Notes: generated from the sequence alone by a model not told the origin. Shown: positions 23,345 to 32,911, counted from the first letter of the stretch. The stretch: DNA of 53,033 nucleotides from Clostridia bacterium (GCA_017502975.1 JAFVTV010000044.1:1-53033); one strand, 5' to 3'. Made by a program: numbers and translations.

Positions 23345-24832
23345 TTAAAAGCCGCGTTCCCGATAAAATGATACGATCTGATCGTGTTGCTCGCGAGAAA
23401 CGCCGGCATCGAGATATTCATAGGGGTATTTGGCATTGAAAAGACGGGTGATCACCGTTTTTTTGCCGCTTTCGGGTGCCGCATATTCCATAAGCTTGGT
23501 AACAGCGCCCGCACCTGCGGCAAAAATCGAATGCACCTCTTCCATCATATAAATATTATATAACCCCTCAAAGCCCTCTTTTGCAAAGCCGACATTTTCA
23601 TAGTTGCCAACCATGTTTTTTTGGCGATACATATAATAGGGCTTAAAGCCTGCCTCAGCCGCGCGGATCTGCGAGTAATCAACACATTTTCCCGCATCGC
23701 CGCCACGCAGATTATACACGCGGTTTCCCTGACGCAATATTTCAGCCGCGCGCTTTACGCAAAAGGTATGTACGGTGATATTTTCAGGATCAAGGCGTAA
23801 AATTTCGTCAAACGTGGCAGAAAAAGTGCGGAAATTATCTCCCGGCAAGCCGACGATCAGATCGGTATTGATACACTTTATGCCCGATTTCCTCGCAATA
23901 TCATAAGCGCGGTAAAAATCCTCAGTGGTATGCGAGCGACCAATGCCCTGCAGCACCTCCTCGCACAGCGTTTGCGGATTTACGCACACGCGCGTTACAC
24001 CAAACTCCTTGGCAATCTTCATCTTTTCGGCATCGATGGTGTCGGGTCTGCCACTTTCAAGCGTAAACTCCGAAAGTGCCCACACATCAGTGCCTGCCGC
24101 TACCGTTTCAAGCAGCTCGCGAAGCTGCGGTGCCGTTAAAATGGTTGGTGTGCCACCGCCGATATACACCGTTTTTACACGAAGCCCCAGCTCCTTGATG
24201 ATACGGAATTTTTCGGCAACCTCGAGTTTAAGCAACTCAAGATAATCGGGGATGAGTGAAAGCAAGCGCTTTGAGGTATAGGAAACAAAGGAGCAATAGG
24301 AGCAACGCGACGGGCAAAACGGGATCGAGATATACACGCTGCAATCGCGAATGTCGGGCTTGCCTATGATCTGCTGCTCATAAAGCGCCACGTCGGTAGC
24401 CAGCGCCGCCTTTTTAGGGATCACCAAATAGTCGGATGCCAGCATCTTTTTGACACGGGTCTTGCTATGACCGTTCAGCAATAGTTCTGTCGCCACCTTG
24501 GACGGGCGCACACCCGTAAGCATTCCCCAAGAGGGGCGATAATGCAGCAGCTCGCCTGCGGCAGAAAGGATCACATGCCCAATTACGATCTTTTTCAGGC
24601 GGTCAGCACTAAGATCCTCACGGCGCTCCAAGGTCTTTTCAGCAGTAGTGCTCTTGCCGTCGCACACAAGGCGCGCCGAAGCAAAAACGCTCTCCTGCGA
24701 TTCCGTAACGCTCAAATACAGCTCGTGCGCATCCTCCTCGCCCTCCGAGGAGAATTTTTCTCCGGGAAAAAAGATCATGCAAAGCATCTGCACGTAATAA
24801 GCGTTGATGTTTCCTTCGATATGCAATTTCAT
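23345..24832 (-). CDS. hemZ: HemZ-like coproporphyrinogen dehydrogenase, radical SAM
   Basis: A 495-residue protein. An N-terminal part of about 160 residues is specific to HemZ and carries WGMLTGVRPSK (about 102-112). The radical SAM core has the Cx3CxxC cluster ligands C173, C177 and C180 in PFCPSRCSYCSF, then YIGGGTPT and the HemN-like DLIVGLPGD segment. HemZ/HemN proteins are annotated as oxygen-independent coproporphyrinogen oxidases, but many relatives act elsewhere, for example as heme chaperones. The function is therefore stated by family only. No other heme gene is in the window. It overlaps dtd by ATGA. Confidence 0.87.
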   Translation of the reverse strand: MKLHIEGNINAYYVQMLCMIFFPGEKFSSEGEEDAHELYLSVTESQESVFASARLVCDGKSTTAEKTLERREDLSADRLKKIVIGHVILSAAGELLHYRPSWGMLTGVRPSKVATELLLNGHSKTRVKKMLASDYLVIPKKAALATDVALYEQQIIGKPDIRDCSVYISIPFCPSRCSYCSFVSYTSKRLLSLIPDYLELLKLEVAEKFRIIKELGLRVKTVYIGGGTPTILTAPQLRELLETVAAGTDVWALSEFTLESGRPDTIDAEKMKIAKEFGVTRVCVNPQTLCEEVLQGIGRSHTTEDFYRAYDIARKSGIKCINTDLIVGLPGDNFRTFSATFDEILRLDPENITVHTFCVKRAAEILRQGNRVYNLRGGDAGKCVDYSQIRAAEAGFKPYYMYRQKNMVGNYENVGFAKEGFEGLYNIYMMEEVHSIFAAGAGAVTKLMEYAAPESGKKTVITRLFNAKYPYEYLDAGVSREQHDQIVSFYRERGF

Positions 24833-25308
24833 GCCTCGCAGTTCCTCCTTCCCTTATTTTTTAAGACACGGCTATCCATCACGATCGTAACGGGACCGTC
24901 ACATTCCATATCAATTTTCATATCCGCACCAAAGCGCCCCCTCTCCACGGGGGCGGCAAGGTGCCCTGAAAGCGCCTCGCAAAAAAGCAGATATGCCTCA
25001 CTTGCCACATCGGGCGCGGCAGCCCCGAAAAACGAGGGGCGATTGCCGTGGGCATAGTCGGCGCAAAGCGTGAAGTTTGACACGACCAGCACGCCGCCCC
25101 CAATATCTGCCACGGATAGGTTCATCTTATCGTTTTCATCGGTAAAGATACGGCAAGCGGCGATCTTTTTGGCAAGCAGTTCACGATCCTCTTTGGTATC
25201 GTCACTGCAAACGCCGAGTAAAACCAGCAGCCCCTTACCGATCTCGCCGACAGTTTCTCCCTCAACACAGCACTTGGCACGGCTTACACGCTGCAATACG
25301 GCTATCAT
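24829..25308 (-). CDS. dtd: D-aminoacyl-tRNA deacylase
   Basis: A 159-residue protein that removes D-amino acids (and Gly from tRNA-Ala) from mischarged tRNAs. It starts MIAVLQRVSRAKC, with IGKGLLVLLGV, the catalytic-loop region VSNFTLCAD (about 76-84), NRPSFFGAA and the cross-subunit GPVTIVMDS. The family motif SQFTL reads SNFTL here, a Gln-to-Asn change. The length is slightly above the usual 145-150 because of a basic tail. It overlaps relA and hemZ by 4 bp each. Confidence 0.93.
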   Translation of the reverse strand: MIAVLQRVSRAKCCVEGETVGEIGKGLLVLLGVCSDDTKEDRELLAKKIAACRIFTDENDKMNLSVADIGGGVLVVSNFTLCADYAHGNRPSFFGAAAPDVASEAYLLFCEALSGHLAAPVERGRFGADMKIDMECDGPVTIVMDSRVLKNKGRRNCEA

Positions 25309-27530
25309 GAAAAGCCCCTTCCGATATCAATCACATCTTTAAGACCCTTGAGGCGAGAAACGATAGAATGATAGTGATCGACATTCTTACAGCTGATCTT
25401 CAAATTGACAACAAGGCGTCCATCGTTCTTTTTCTGCGTGTTGATCTGCAGCAGCAGCACCTTCATATCTGCCAATGCCATGGTGATCTCAGCAAGAATG
25501 GTAAGGCTGCTGTATGCATAAATCTGCACAAGCGCCTCATAGACATCGCCCGCGTTCTCGTGACTGCCGCGCTCCCAATGCGCCTCGATCCAACGGTCGG
25601 CATCCTCGGGCTTTTTCATGCCGCTTTCGACATTAGGGCAATCCACCTTGTGAATGGAAATACCAAAGCCCTTTGTGATAAAGCCGATCACGTTGTCGCC
25701 CGGCAAAGGATTGCAGCACTTGGCAAACTTCACCTGGCAACCGCGCTCGCCATCAACCACGATGCCGCTGTTATGCCGCAGTTGCCGCGGCTTTTCGGAA
25801 ACACGGATATTTTCCACCGTAAGCGGTGCCTTTTCCTCCTGCTGGGGCTCGGGGCGCACGACCTTATCAAATTCCTCACGCAAGCGCGTGGAGATCTTGG
25901 AAACGGTAATGCCGCCGTAGCCGATCGTGTTAAAGAGATCGTCAGCCGAGGCGTAGCCTGCACGCTGCGCTACAGCGGCAATGATCTCCTGACGCTGTGC
26001 CTCGTTGGTGGGTCTGCCAAACTTTTTGAGCTCCATCTCAACGGCAGCCTTCCCCACCACGATATTATCCGCGCGCTTCTCCTTTTTGAACCATTGGCGG
26101 ATCTTACTGCGCGCCTGCCCCGTTTTTACAATATTGAGCCAGTCGCGAGAGGGCCCCTTGGAGGCGCCAGCGGTAATGATCTCTACGATCTCACCGTTTT
26201 GCGGCACGCGGTCAATCGGCACGATCATACCGTTGATCTTGGCGCCCGTCATTTTATTGCCCACAGCCGAGTGAATGGCATAGGCGAAGTCAATTACGGT
26301 TGCACCCTTTGACAGCGTGATCACATCGCCCTTGGGCGTAAACACAAAGGTTTCATCCTGGAAAACGTCGGTTTTAAATACGTCAATAAATTCATCGGGG
26401 TCGCGCGTTTCCTCCTCGCTTTCAAGAAGGCGCGATACCCAAGCAAGCTTTTTATCGATATCCGCGCGGCTCTGTGCGCCCGATTTATACTTCCAGTGCG
26501 CAGCGATACCAAACTCCGCGATCTCATGCATCTCACGGGTGCGGATCTGCACCTCAAACGGCACGCCAAAGCGCCCGATAACGGTGGTGTGCAGAGAACG
26601 GTACAAATTAGGCTTAGGCGTGGAAATATAATCCTTAAAGCGCCCGGGCATGGATTTATACATTTCGTGAATGATACCCAGCGCCGTATAGCAAGCAAGC
26701 TCGGTATCCACAATGAGGCGAAGCGCGTAAAAGTCGTAGATCTCATCAAAGCTCTTATTTTGCGTATACATCTTTTTGTAGATGCTGTAGACCGATTTGA
26801 TGCGCCCCTCAAGGGTAAAGGAGATATTGTTCTCCCGCATTTTGTCGCCGACCTGCTTTCTGATGTGCTCTACGAAGTCAGTATGCGTGCCGTACTTCTT
26901 TTCAATATCCTGCTTGACCTCGGAATAGCCGTAAGGATCAAGGTACATCAGGCTCAGATTTTCAAGCTCCTGCTTGATACGCTGCATACCAAGTCGGTGC
27001 GCCAAGGGCGCGTAGATATGCATGGTTTCAAGCGCGGTGGTGCGCTGCTTTGCGTCGGAGCGCGCGCCAAGCGTGCGCATATTGTGCAAGCGGTCGCAAA
27101 GCTTAATGAGGATAACACGCACGTCCTTGGACATGGCAAGCAGCATCTTACGCAGGGTTTCAATGTGTGCTTCCTCTTTGTCCTCTACCTCAAGCAAAAC
27201 GATCTTGGTAAGGCCGTCAACGAGCATCGCCACATCCTTACCAAATCGCTTTTCGATTTCCTTTAAATTGGTCTTTTCGGCACAGTCCTCTACCGTATCG
27301 TGCAGAAGCGCGGCACAGATTGAATCGGAATCAAGCCCGAGGCCCGCGACAATTTCCGCCACGGCGATCGGGTGGGAAATATACGCATCCCCACTCTTTC
27401 GCCACTGCCCCTCGTGCAGCATGGCTGCATACTCGTATGCAGTGGTGATCTTGGCGATATTATAGTTGTTGCCCGATGCACCGAGTATCTCGAATAGGCG
27501 GGTAATATCGTTATAAGCGGCACTTGCCAT
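25305..27530 (-). CDS. relA: RelA/SpoT-family (p)ppGpp synthetase/hydrolase
   Basis: A 741-residue Rsh protein. The N-terminal HD hydrolase domain has YISHPIAVAEI and LLHDTVEDC (about 45-80). The synthetase domain (about 235-345) has YDFYALRLIVD, NLYRSLHTTVIG and EVQIRTREMHEIAE. A TGS domain (about 385-445) has VFTPKGDVITLSKGATVIDFAYAIHS. A zinc-finger-like CCNPLPGD segment and a C-terminal ACT domain (about 665-740) follow. It is probably bifunctional and controls the stringent response. AAAGGAG precedes ATG 27530 and overlaps the recJ stop. It shares a unit with cdaA. Confidence 0.95.
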   Translation of the reverse strand: MASAAYNDITRLFEILGASGNNYNIAKITTAYEYAAMLHEGQWRKSGDAYISHPIAVAEIVAGLGLDSDSICAALLHDTVEDCAEKTNLKEIEKRFGKDVAMLVDGLTKIVLLEVEDKEEAHIETLRKMLLAMSKDVRVILIKLCDRLHNMRTLGARSDAKQRTTALETMHIYAPLAHRLGMQRIKQELENLSLMYLDPYGYSEVKQDIEKKYGTHTDFVEHIRKQVGDKMRENNISFTLEGRIKSVYSIYKKMYTQNKSFDEIYDFYALRLIVDTELACYTALGIIHEMYKSMPGRFKDYISTPKPNLYRSLHTTVIGRFGVPFEVQIRTREMHEIAEFGIAAHWKYKSGAQSRADIDKKLAWVSRLLESEEETRDPDEFIDVFKTDVFQDETFVFTPKGDVITLSKGATVIDFAYAIHSAVGNKMTGAKINGMIVPIDRVPQNGEIVEIITAGASKGPSRDWLNIVKTGQARSKIRQWFKKEKRADNIVVGKAAVEMELKKFGRPTNEAQRQEIIAAVAQRAGYASADDLFNTIGYGGITVSKISTRLREEFDKVVRPEPQQEEKAPLTVENIRVSEKPRQLRHNSGIVVDGERGCQVKFAKCCNPLPGDNVIGFITKGFGISIHKVDCPNVESGMKKPEDADRWIEAHWERGSHENAGDVYEALVQIYAYSSLTILAEITMALADMKVLLLQINTQKKNDGRLVVNLKISCKNVDHYHSIVSRLKGLKDVIDIGRGFS

Positions 27531-27543
27531 CTACGGTCTCCTT

Positions 27544-29736
27544 TCAGGCTCTGTTGCGACACTGTGAGCGCAACCGTTTGAGAATAGACGATTTTTCAAT
27601 GTTGCTCTTCTCGGATTTGTAATAGATATCAAAGGTATATTTGCCTGCGCCAGGCTCCTCTACACCGCAGATCTGCAATTCGCGGAATATCTCCACAATA
27701 TATTTCATGCAGGGATAGGTGATCTTGCGCGGCGCAGCAATATTAAACAGGGATAAAAGTTCTGTGTCGGTATATGTGGTCTTACCGCGCCGAAATTCGC
27801 GGCGCAGCGCCATGTATGCGTGGGCGCAAAGCTCGCGGTCGGGTAAGATATTTTCTTCAAGTGCGAAGGTGGCGCCTTGACGCAGCTCGGCAAAGCGTGT
27901 GCGCCCCTCTTGAAGTTCGGCCTGATAATCGCACGAGAGCCGTGTATCCTGCACGGTAAGCTGTACAGATGATAAATCACGATACTCGTTGATATCAAGT
28001 GTGCAAAGCAGGTCAATGCGGTCACCCTCGCAAAAATCGATCTCTGAGCGAGAGGTGGAAAACAAAAGCGCATAGAGCGAGCGACCGTTTGCACTGACAG
28101 TCAGCTTCAGATGCTTACCGCCGCCAAGTTCCGCAATGCGTTCCACCGTCACGTCGCGCACCGCAAAGCGCGGCTGCGTGTTACCCACGCCAAAGGGCTC
28201 CAGCGCTGTTAGCTCCTGTGCCAAGGGCATGGTAACCTCGGAAAAATCAAGCTCCATATCAACGTCGATCTCGGCACAGCGGTCTGCGTGCTCCGTATGC
28301 GAGGCGACATATTCATTGATGCGCGCACGGAACTCTGCCACGCGTGAACGCGTGACCGTCAGGCCTGCCGCCAGTTCGTGTCCGCCAAATTTTTGCAAAA
28401 GATCCGCACTGTCGGAAAGTGCCTGCACAAGGTTGATGCCCTTCACGCTGCGTCCCGAGCCCTTGCCTGCATCGAGCCCACTGCCCCCCGCGGTTACCGC
28501 GCCGTCAAAGGTAATAAGGATGGCAGGCATGCCGTAGCGCTCAGTCACGCGTGAGGCAACGATGCCGATCACGCCCTGGCGCCAATGGTCATCCTCCAGC
28601 ACCAAAATATAGGTTTGATCAAGATCAAACTCCTCGTCAATGCGTGCAAACACCTCCTGCGCGATGCGGTTTTCCTCCTGCTGTCGCTGGAGATTGATCT
28701 CGCACAGTTCTACCGCAAGCCGTTTTGCCTCTCCCGCATCATCAGCAAGCAACAACTGCACGGCAAGCGTGGCATCGCGCATGCGACCTGCGGCATTGAG
28801 GCGCGGCGCAAGTGTAAAGCCGATAAAGGAAGCGGTGATCCTTTTGCGACGCGATGCATCGCTTGCCCCCTTGGTACCGGCAGTGGTTTCATCGATCAGA
28901 GCGGCAAGCCCCAATCGCTTTGTTTCGCGCAGCTGTGCGATGCCGTATTTTACCATCACGCGGTTCTCATCTACGATAGGCATAACATCGGCAACCGTGC
29001 CGATCGCCATAAGATCGGCATACTGCTCGCAAATTTTACGCACACCGTCTATTTCCCGCTCTCCACGCGCAAGAGAGAGCATGCTCTCATACGCGGTTAC
29101 AAACTTAAAAGCAACGCCAACGCCCGCAAGTTCCTTAAAAGGATAGGAGCAATCGGGGCGGTGCGGATCGACCACAGCAGCTGCCTCGGGCAAGGGCAAG
29201 CGGCACTCGTGGTGGTCGGTGATGACCATATCAATGCCCAGCTTCTTGGCATAATCCACCTCTTCATTGGCGGTAATGCCCGTATCCACCGTGATAATGC
29301 AGGTGATACCATCTTGGGCAAATTTATCAATCGCCGCGGCACAAAGCCCATAGCCCTCGCCCGTGCGGCTGGGGATATAATACTGTACATCGGCACCGAG
29401 ATCGGTAAGATACAGATAAAGCAGGCTGACAGAGGTAACACCATCCACATCATAGTCGCCAAAAATCATGATCCTCTCATGTCCTTCAACGGCTTGCTGC
29501 ATGCGTGCAACAGCCTTATCCATATCCTTCATCAAAAAGGGCTTGTGCAACACCGCATCGGTGCAGTTAAAAAAACGCCTTGCCTCCTCCGGTGTGCGGT
29601 AACCGCGACGGCAGAGCAACCTTGCCAGCACGCAAGAAATGCCAAGTTCCCGTGCTAACACCGCGGCATCTGCTTCCTCTGTGACAGTGGCGGCACGCAG
29701 TTTCCAGCTTTTTTCTTTTTTCTTATGCTCTGCCAT
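27544..29736 (-). CDS. recJ: Single-stranded-DNA exonuclease RecJ
   Basis: A 730-residue 5'-3' exonuclease. The DHH domain has FGDYDVDGVTS (about 91-101), DTGITANEE and ITDHHECRLPLP. The DHHA1 part has GSGRSVKGINLVQAL with KFGGHELAAGLTV. A RecJ OB domain (about 455-560) follows, with LTALEPFGVGN. A further C-terminal domain of about 150 residues includes ILPDRELCAHAYMALRR, as in Firmicutes RecJ. It acts in recombinational and mismatch repair. AAAGGAGC precedes ATG 29736. Confidence 0.94.
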   Translation of the reverse strand: MAEHKKKEKSWKLRAATVTEEADAAVLARELGISCVLARLLCRRGYRTPEEARRFFNCTDAVLHKPFLMKDMDKAVARMQQAVEGHERIMIFGDYDVDGVTSVSLLYLYLTDLGADVQYYIPSRTGEGYGLCAAAIDKFAQDGITCIITVDTGITANEEVDYAKKLGIDMVITDHHECRLPLPEAAAVVDPHRPDCSYPFKELAGVGVAFKFVTAYESMLSLARGEREIDGVRKICEQYADLMAIGTVADVMPIVDENRVMVKYGIAQLRETKRLGLAALIDETTAGTKGASDASRRKRITASFIGFTLAPRLNAAGRMRDATLAVQLLLADDAGEAKRLAVELCEINLQRQQEENRIAQEVFARIDEEFDLDQTYILVLEDDHWRQGVIGIVASRVTERYGMPAILITFDGAVTAGGSGLDAGKGSGRSVKGINLVQALSDSADLLQKFGGHELAAGLTVTRSRVAEFRARINEYVASHTEHADRCAEIDVDMELDFSEVTMPLAQELTALEPFGVGNTQPRFAVRDVTVERIAELGGGKHLKLTVSANGRSLYALLFSTSRSEIDFCEGDRIDLLCTLDINEYRDLSSVQLTVQDTRLSCDYQAELQEGRTRFAELRQGATFALEENILPDRELCAHAYMALRREFRRGKTTYTDTELLSLFNIAAPRKITYPCMKYIVEIFRELQICGVEEPGAGKYTFDIYYKSEKSNIEKSSILKRLRSQCRNRA

Positions 29737-29777
29737 GATTGCTCCTTTCCCGAAGGGTTGTTTAGAACCGTTCGTTT

Positions 29778-31403
29778 TTATGATTTTTGATAGGGCGCAA
29801 AACGCGCCATGATAGCAAGTGCGGTTTTAAGACCGTCAAGCGCGGCACTGGTAATGCCGCCGGCATACCCTGCCCCCTCACCCGCAGGATAAATGCGGTC
29901 GTGACAAAGAGCCGTGCGTGCCTCACCGCGCAATATGCGCAGGGGCGATGAGGTGCGTGTTTCCACACCCGTGAGCACCGCATCGGGTGCGGCGTAGCCA
30001 CGTAGTTTTTTATCAAATGACCGTAGCCCCGCAGCCAACGTCTTGCTCACAAACGGGGGCAAAACCGTACTAAGGTCGCTCACCCTCACACGCCCGCCAC
30101 CGTAGGTCGGCAGGATGCGAGAGGGCGCGGTGGCACGGTATCCACCAAGAAAATCTCCAACAGTACAGATTGGCGCGGCGTACTCTCCCCCGCCCGCCTG
30201 ATAAGCGGCACGCTCCAGAGAACGCTGGAAATCGATCCCCGCGCCAACGCTACCGCCGACATCGGCGGGCATTACCGTTACCGCAACAGCGGCATTGGAG
30301 TTTCTTCCGTTTCGCGCATGATAACTCATCCCGTTTACCACAACGCCGCCCGCCTCACTTGCGGCAGGCACGACCTCGCCACCCGGGCACATGCAAAAGG
30401 TGTAAACACCGCGCTCGCCTGTGGTATCGGAAAGCGCATATTCCGCGGCACCCAGCGCAGGATGCCCCGCGTGCTCTCCGTAGAGGGCGCGGTCGATATC
30501 CTCACGCAAATGCTCGATGCGCACGCCGACAGAAAAGGGCTTGGGATCGACTGCAAAGTTGTGCGACATCACGACCTCAAAGGTGTTGCGTGCGCTGTGA
30601 CCAATGGCAAGCACCATAGCGCCTGTCAGGATCTCACCCTTACTTGTTATAGCGCGCACACAGTCATCTCCCTCGACAAAATCGTCAAGCCTTGTGCGAT
30701 ACAGCACCTGCCCCCCAAGCGATTGGATGCGTGAGAGCACTGCATCAACCACCACCCGAAGAATGTCAGTGCCAACATGCGGCTTAGCCTTTGTGAGAAT
30801 ATCCGCAGGTGCACCAAAGGAAACCAAGCGATCAAGCACGTAATTGCAAAGCGGATCGTTGACACGCGTAACAAGCTTTCCGTCAGAAAAGGTACCAGCA
30901 CCACCGGCACCGAATTGAATGTTACTTTCGGTATCCAAAATACCAAAATCACGAAAGCGCGCGGTCAGCGCCGCGCGTGTTGCCACGTCATCTCCCCTAT
31001 CGATGATGATCGGGCAATACCCCCACTCGGCAAGCAGCAAGGCGGCAAAGAGCCCCGCCGGCCCCATGCCCACAATCAAGGGAGGAGCGCTTAAGCGCTC
31101 CTCGCCGCAGCGGATCTCTGGTACCGTAGCAGCAAACGGGCGAACGCCCGCTGCCAAAAACCTTTTTTCCTCAAAAAAAATCGGCTCATCCGCGGTAGCG
31201 AGAACCGAGCAGACCTGTAAAATATCGGGCTTTTTTCTGGCGTCAAAAGACTTTTTATAAAGGCGAAAATGAAGCCCCGTGGCACTACTGCACAGGCGCT
31301 TCATTTTCGCTTTGGCTATTTCGATCACCTCTGCCTCGGGCACGTCAAAGGGCGCGCGAATATCCGCCAGCAGAAAGGCTGTTGCCGTTTTTCTCTCGCT
31401 CAT
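29778..31403 (-). CDS. FAD-dependent dehydrogenase (COG2509-type)
   Basis: A 541-residue protein. An N-terminal alpha/beta part of about 95 residues precedes the dinucleotide motif PLIVGMGPAGLFAALLLAEWG (about 107-127). The FAD-binding segments SNIQFGAGGAGTFSDGKL, VLAIGHSAR and the C-terminal YPAGEGAGYAGGITSAALDG (about 505-524) are clear. This family is widespread in Firmicutes and has no settled substrate. It overlaps cdaR by ATGA and lies 41 bp before recJ, in the same unit. Confidence 0.85.
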   Translation of the reverse strand: MSERKTATAFLLADIRAPFDVPEAEVIEIAKAKMKRLCSSATGLHFRLYKKSFDARKKPDILQVCSVLATADEPIFFEEKRFLAAGVRPFAATVPEIRCGEERLSAPPLIVGMGPAGLFAALLLAEWGYCPIIIDRGDDVATRAALTARFRDFGILDTESNIQFGAGGAGTFSDGKLVTRVNDPLCNYVLDRLVSFGAPADILTKAKPHVGTDILRVVVDAVLSRIQSLGGQVLYRTRLDDFVEGDDCVRAITSKGEILTGAMVLAIGHSARNTFEVVMSHNFAVDPKPFSVGVRIEHLREDIDRALYGEHAGHPALGAAEYALSDTTGERGVYTFCMCPGGEVVPAASEAGGVVVNGMSYHARNGRNSNAAVAVTVMPADVGGSVGAGIDFQRSLERAAYQAGGGEYAAPICTVGDFLGGYRATAPSRILPTYGGGRVRVSDLSTVLPPFVSKTLAAGLRSFDKKLRGYAAPDAVLTGVETRTSSPLRILRGEARTALCHDRIYPAGEGAGYAGGITSAALDGLKTALAIMARFAPYQKS

Positions 31404-31792
31404 TTTTTAGCAACCGTAAGTGTGATACCCGTCAGCTCCGAAAGAGAAACACCCTCGGGCAAGACAAGATCCTCAAGTGCGATCACGTACGTACCGGGCT
31501 CCGTTGCATTCTCGGGCACGATAACCTCAATGCGATCTGCTTTTTTCAAAAACACCACATCTCCGCTGACCTCAAGTTCAGCATCGGAAAGCACGTAGCT
31601 ATACCCTGCTTGTTCGCCCACGACCTCAAGCGGCAAGCGCTTGGTATCCTTCACATTCATGACCATAAGCCACGACACGACGGCAAGCAACAGACAAACC
31701 ACAGCGGCCACGATCAAGGAGAAGCGGCTACGGTACACGGCATATTCGCCATTCTCTATGCCGAGTTCTGTATTTTCATGTTTGCGGTTCAT
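31400..31792 (-). CDS. cdaR: Short YbbR-domain protein, CdaR-like
   Basis: A 130-residue protein with an N-terminal membrane helix (about 25-46, VAAVVCLLLAVVSWLMVMNV) and a single extracellular YbbR-like domain (about 50-128). CdaR partners the diadenylate cyclase CdaA and modulates it. The usual CdaR has three or four YbbR repeats and over 300 residues, so this is a minimal version. It starts 15 bp after cdaA, which supports the assignment despite the length. Confidence 0.75.
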   Translation of the reverse strand: MNRKHENTELGIENGEYAVYRSRFSLIVAAVVCLLLAVVSWLMVMNVKDTKRLPLEVVGEQAGYSYVLSDAELEVSGDVVFLKKADRIEVIVPENATEPGTYVIALEDLVLPEGVSLSELTGITLTVAKK

Positions 31793-31807
31793 AACGCTCC
31801 CCCTCCC

Positions 31808-32638
31808 TTAATTTTCACTTTGCTCTTGATGGCGAAGCAGCTCGAACAGCTTGCGACGCAAGGATACCGATGTAAACTCACGGAACAGCTCGCCCTTGTA
31901 GGCAATGGAAATGGTGCCCGTTTCCTCGGAAACCACGACCACAATGGCATCGCTCTGCTCTGACAAGCCGATTGCCGCGCGATGACGCGTACCAAGCCCC
32001 TTAAAAATATCATTTTTGTCCGAAAGGGGCAAATAACACCCTGCGGCAAACAAGCGACCGTTGCGGATGATCACAGCGCCGTCGTGCAAGGGCGCCTTGT
32101 TAACAAAAAGCGCGCAGAGCAGCTCGGGCGAAAGTTCGGCATTGATCGTTGTGCCCGTGCTGATATACTCACCGATCTTAGTGGAGCGCTCAATGACGAT
32201 AAGCGCGCCGGTTTTAGAGAAGGACATGTTTTTTGTCGCCTCTACAATGGCACCCACCCATGCGGAGGAAGCAGAAAGCTCGCGCGTTTCCGCGCTGATC
32301 GTTTTCAAACCGTTAAAGGGCACCGAGCCGATGCGCTCCATGGCGGCACGAAGTTCGGGCTGAAAGATGATTGCCAGCACTACCAGCCCGTAGCCAAAGA
32401 AGCTGTCGAAAATATACCGAATAGCATACATGTCAAGCAGTTCACTGACCGCAAAAATTGCCACCACAATGGCAACACCCGTAAGAAGTTTGCCTGCGCG
32501 ACGGTCACGCACAAACAAATACAGCGCAAAAAAGAGCGCCGCCAAGCACACAATATCTAATACATCCCGCCAGCCAAAGGTGCTGAACGGATTGGCAAAA
32601 AAGCCGCCCGAAAACAGGTTGTTAAACATTTCTTTCAT
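31808..32638 (-). CDS. cdaA: Diadenylate cyclase CdaA
   Basis: A 276-residue membrane enzyme making c-di-AMP from two ATP. Three N-terminal helices (about 25-100) are followed by the DAC domain. The signatures LFVNKAPLHDGAVII (DGA motif, about 177-191) and LGTRHRAAIGLSEQSDA (RHR motif, about 217-233) are intact. ATG 32638 follows AGGCGG at 6-7 nt; upstream frame extension lacks a site. It heads an apparent unit reaching down to mazG and has its own promoter with a long GC-palindrome leader. c-di-AMP controls potassium uptake, osmolyte balance and wall homeostasis. Confidence 0.94.
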   Translation of the reverse strand: MKEMFNNLFSGGFFANPFSTFGWRDVLDIVCLAALFFALYLFVRDRRAGKLLTGVAIVVAIFAVSELLDMYAIRYIFDSFFGYGLVVLAIIFQPELRAAMERIGSVPFNGLKTISAETRELSASSAWVGAIVEATKNMSFSKTGALIVIERSTKIGEYISTGTTINAELSPELLCALFVNKAPLHDGAVIIRNGRLFAAGCYLPLSDKNDIFKGLGTRHRAAIGLSEQSDAIVVVVSEETGTISIAYKGELFREFTSVSLRRKLFELLRHQEQSEN

Positions 32639-32714
32639 AGCATACCGCCTATATGTATTCCGTCGCCACACCGTGGCGCGATTAAGCAAATCAATTCGCA
32701 CAAATTGCATCGGA

Positions 32715-32735
32715 TGCGCGCATATTGTGCGCGCA
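32715..32735. repeat. Inverted repeat of alternating-purine/pyrimidine palindromes in the cdaA leader
   Basis: Two self-palindromic TGCGCGCA octamers (32715-32722 and 32728-32735) are separated by 5 nt. They lie between the cdaA promoter and start codon and can form an 8-bp stem in the leader RNA. Purpose unknown. Confidence 0.6.
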
Positions 32736-32752
32736 CTATATCTTTAATTTTC

Positions 32753-32781
32753 ATTATAACACGGTAATTTAAGAATTGCAA
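32753..32781 (-). promoter_or_regulatory. cdaA operon promoter
   Basis: Minus strand: TTGCAA (32781-32776), a 17-bp spacer and a perfect TATAAT (32758-32753). With the adh promoter on the other strand it explains most of the 317-bp gap between cdaA and adh; the remainder is AT-rich DNA without a visible gene. Confidence 0.8.
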
Positions 32782-32882
32782 ATGTTTTTGAAAGATTTTT
32801 TTAAAATTTTTTTACATTTTGCATGCCTTTTTACAAGAAATTTGCAAAAAAAGGAAGAACGCCAACTTTTTTAACAATATTT

Positions 32883-32911
32883 TTGCATTTCGAGTGCAAT
32901 TATGCTATACT
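32883..32911 (+). promoter_or_regulatory. Promoter of the iron alcohol dehydrogenase gene
   Basis: TTGCAT (32883-32888), a 17-bp spacer and TATACT (32906-32911), 45 bp before the start codon. Confidence 0.75.
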
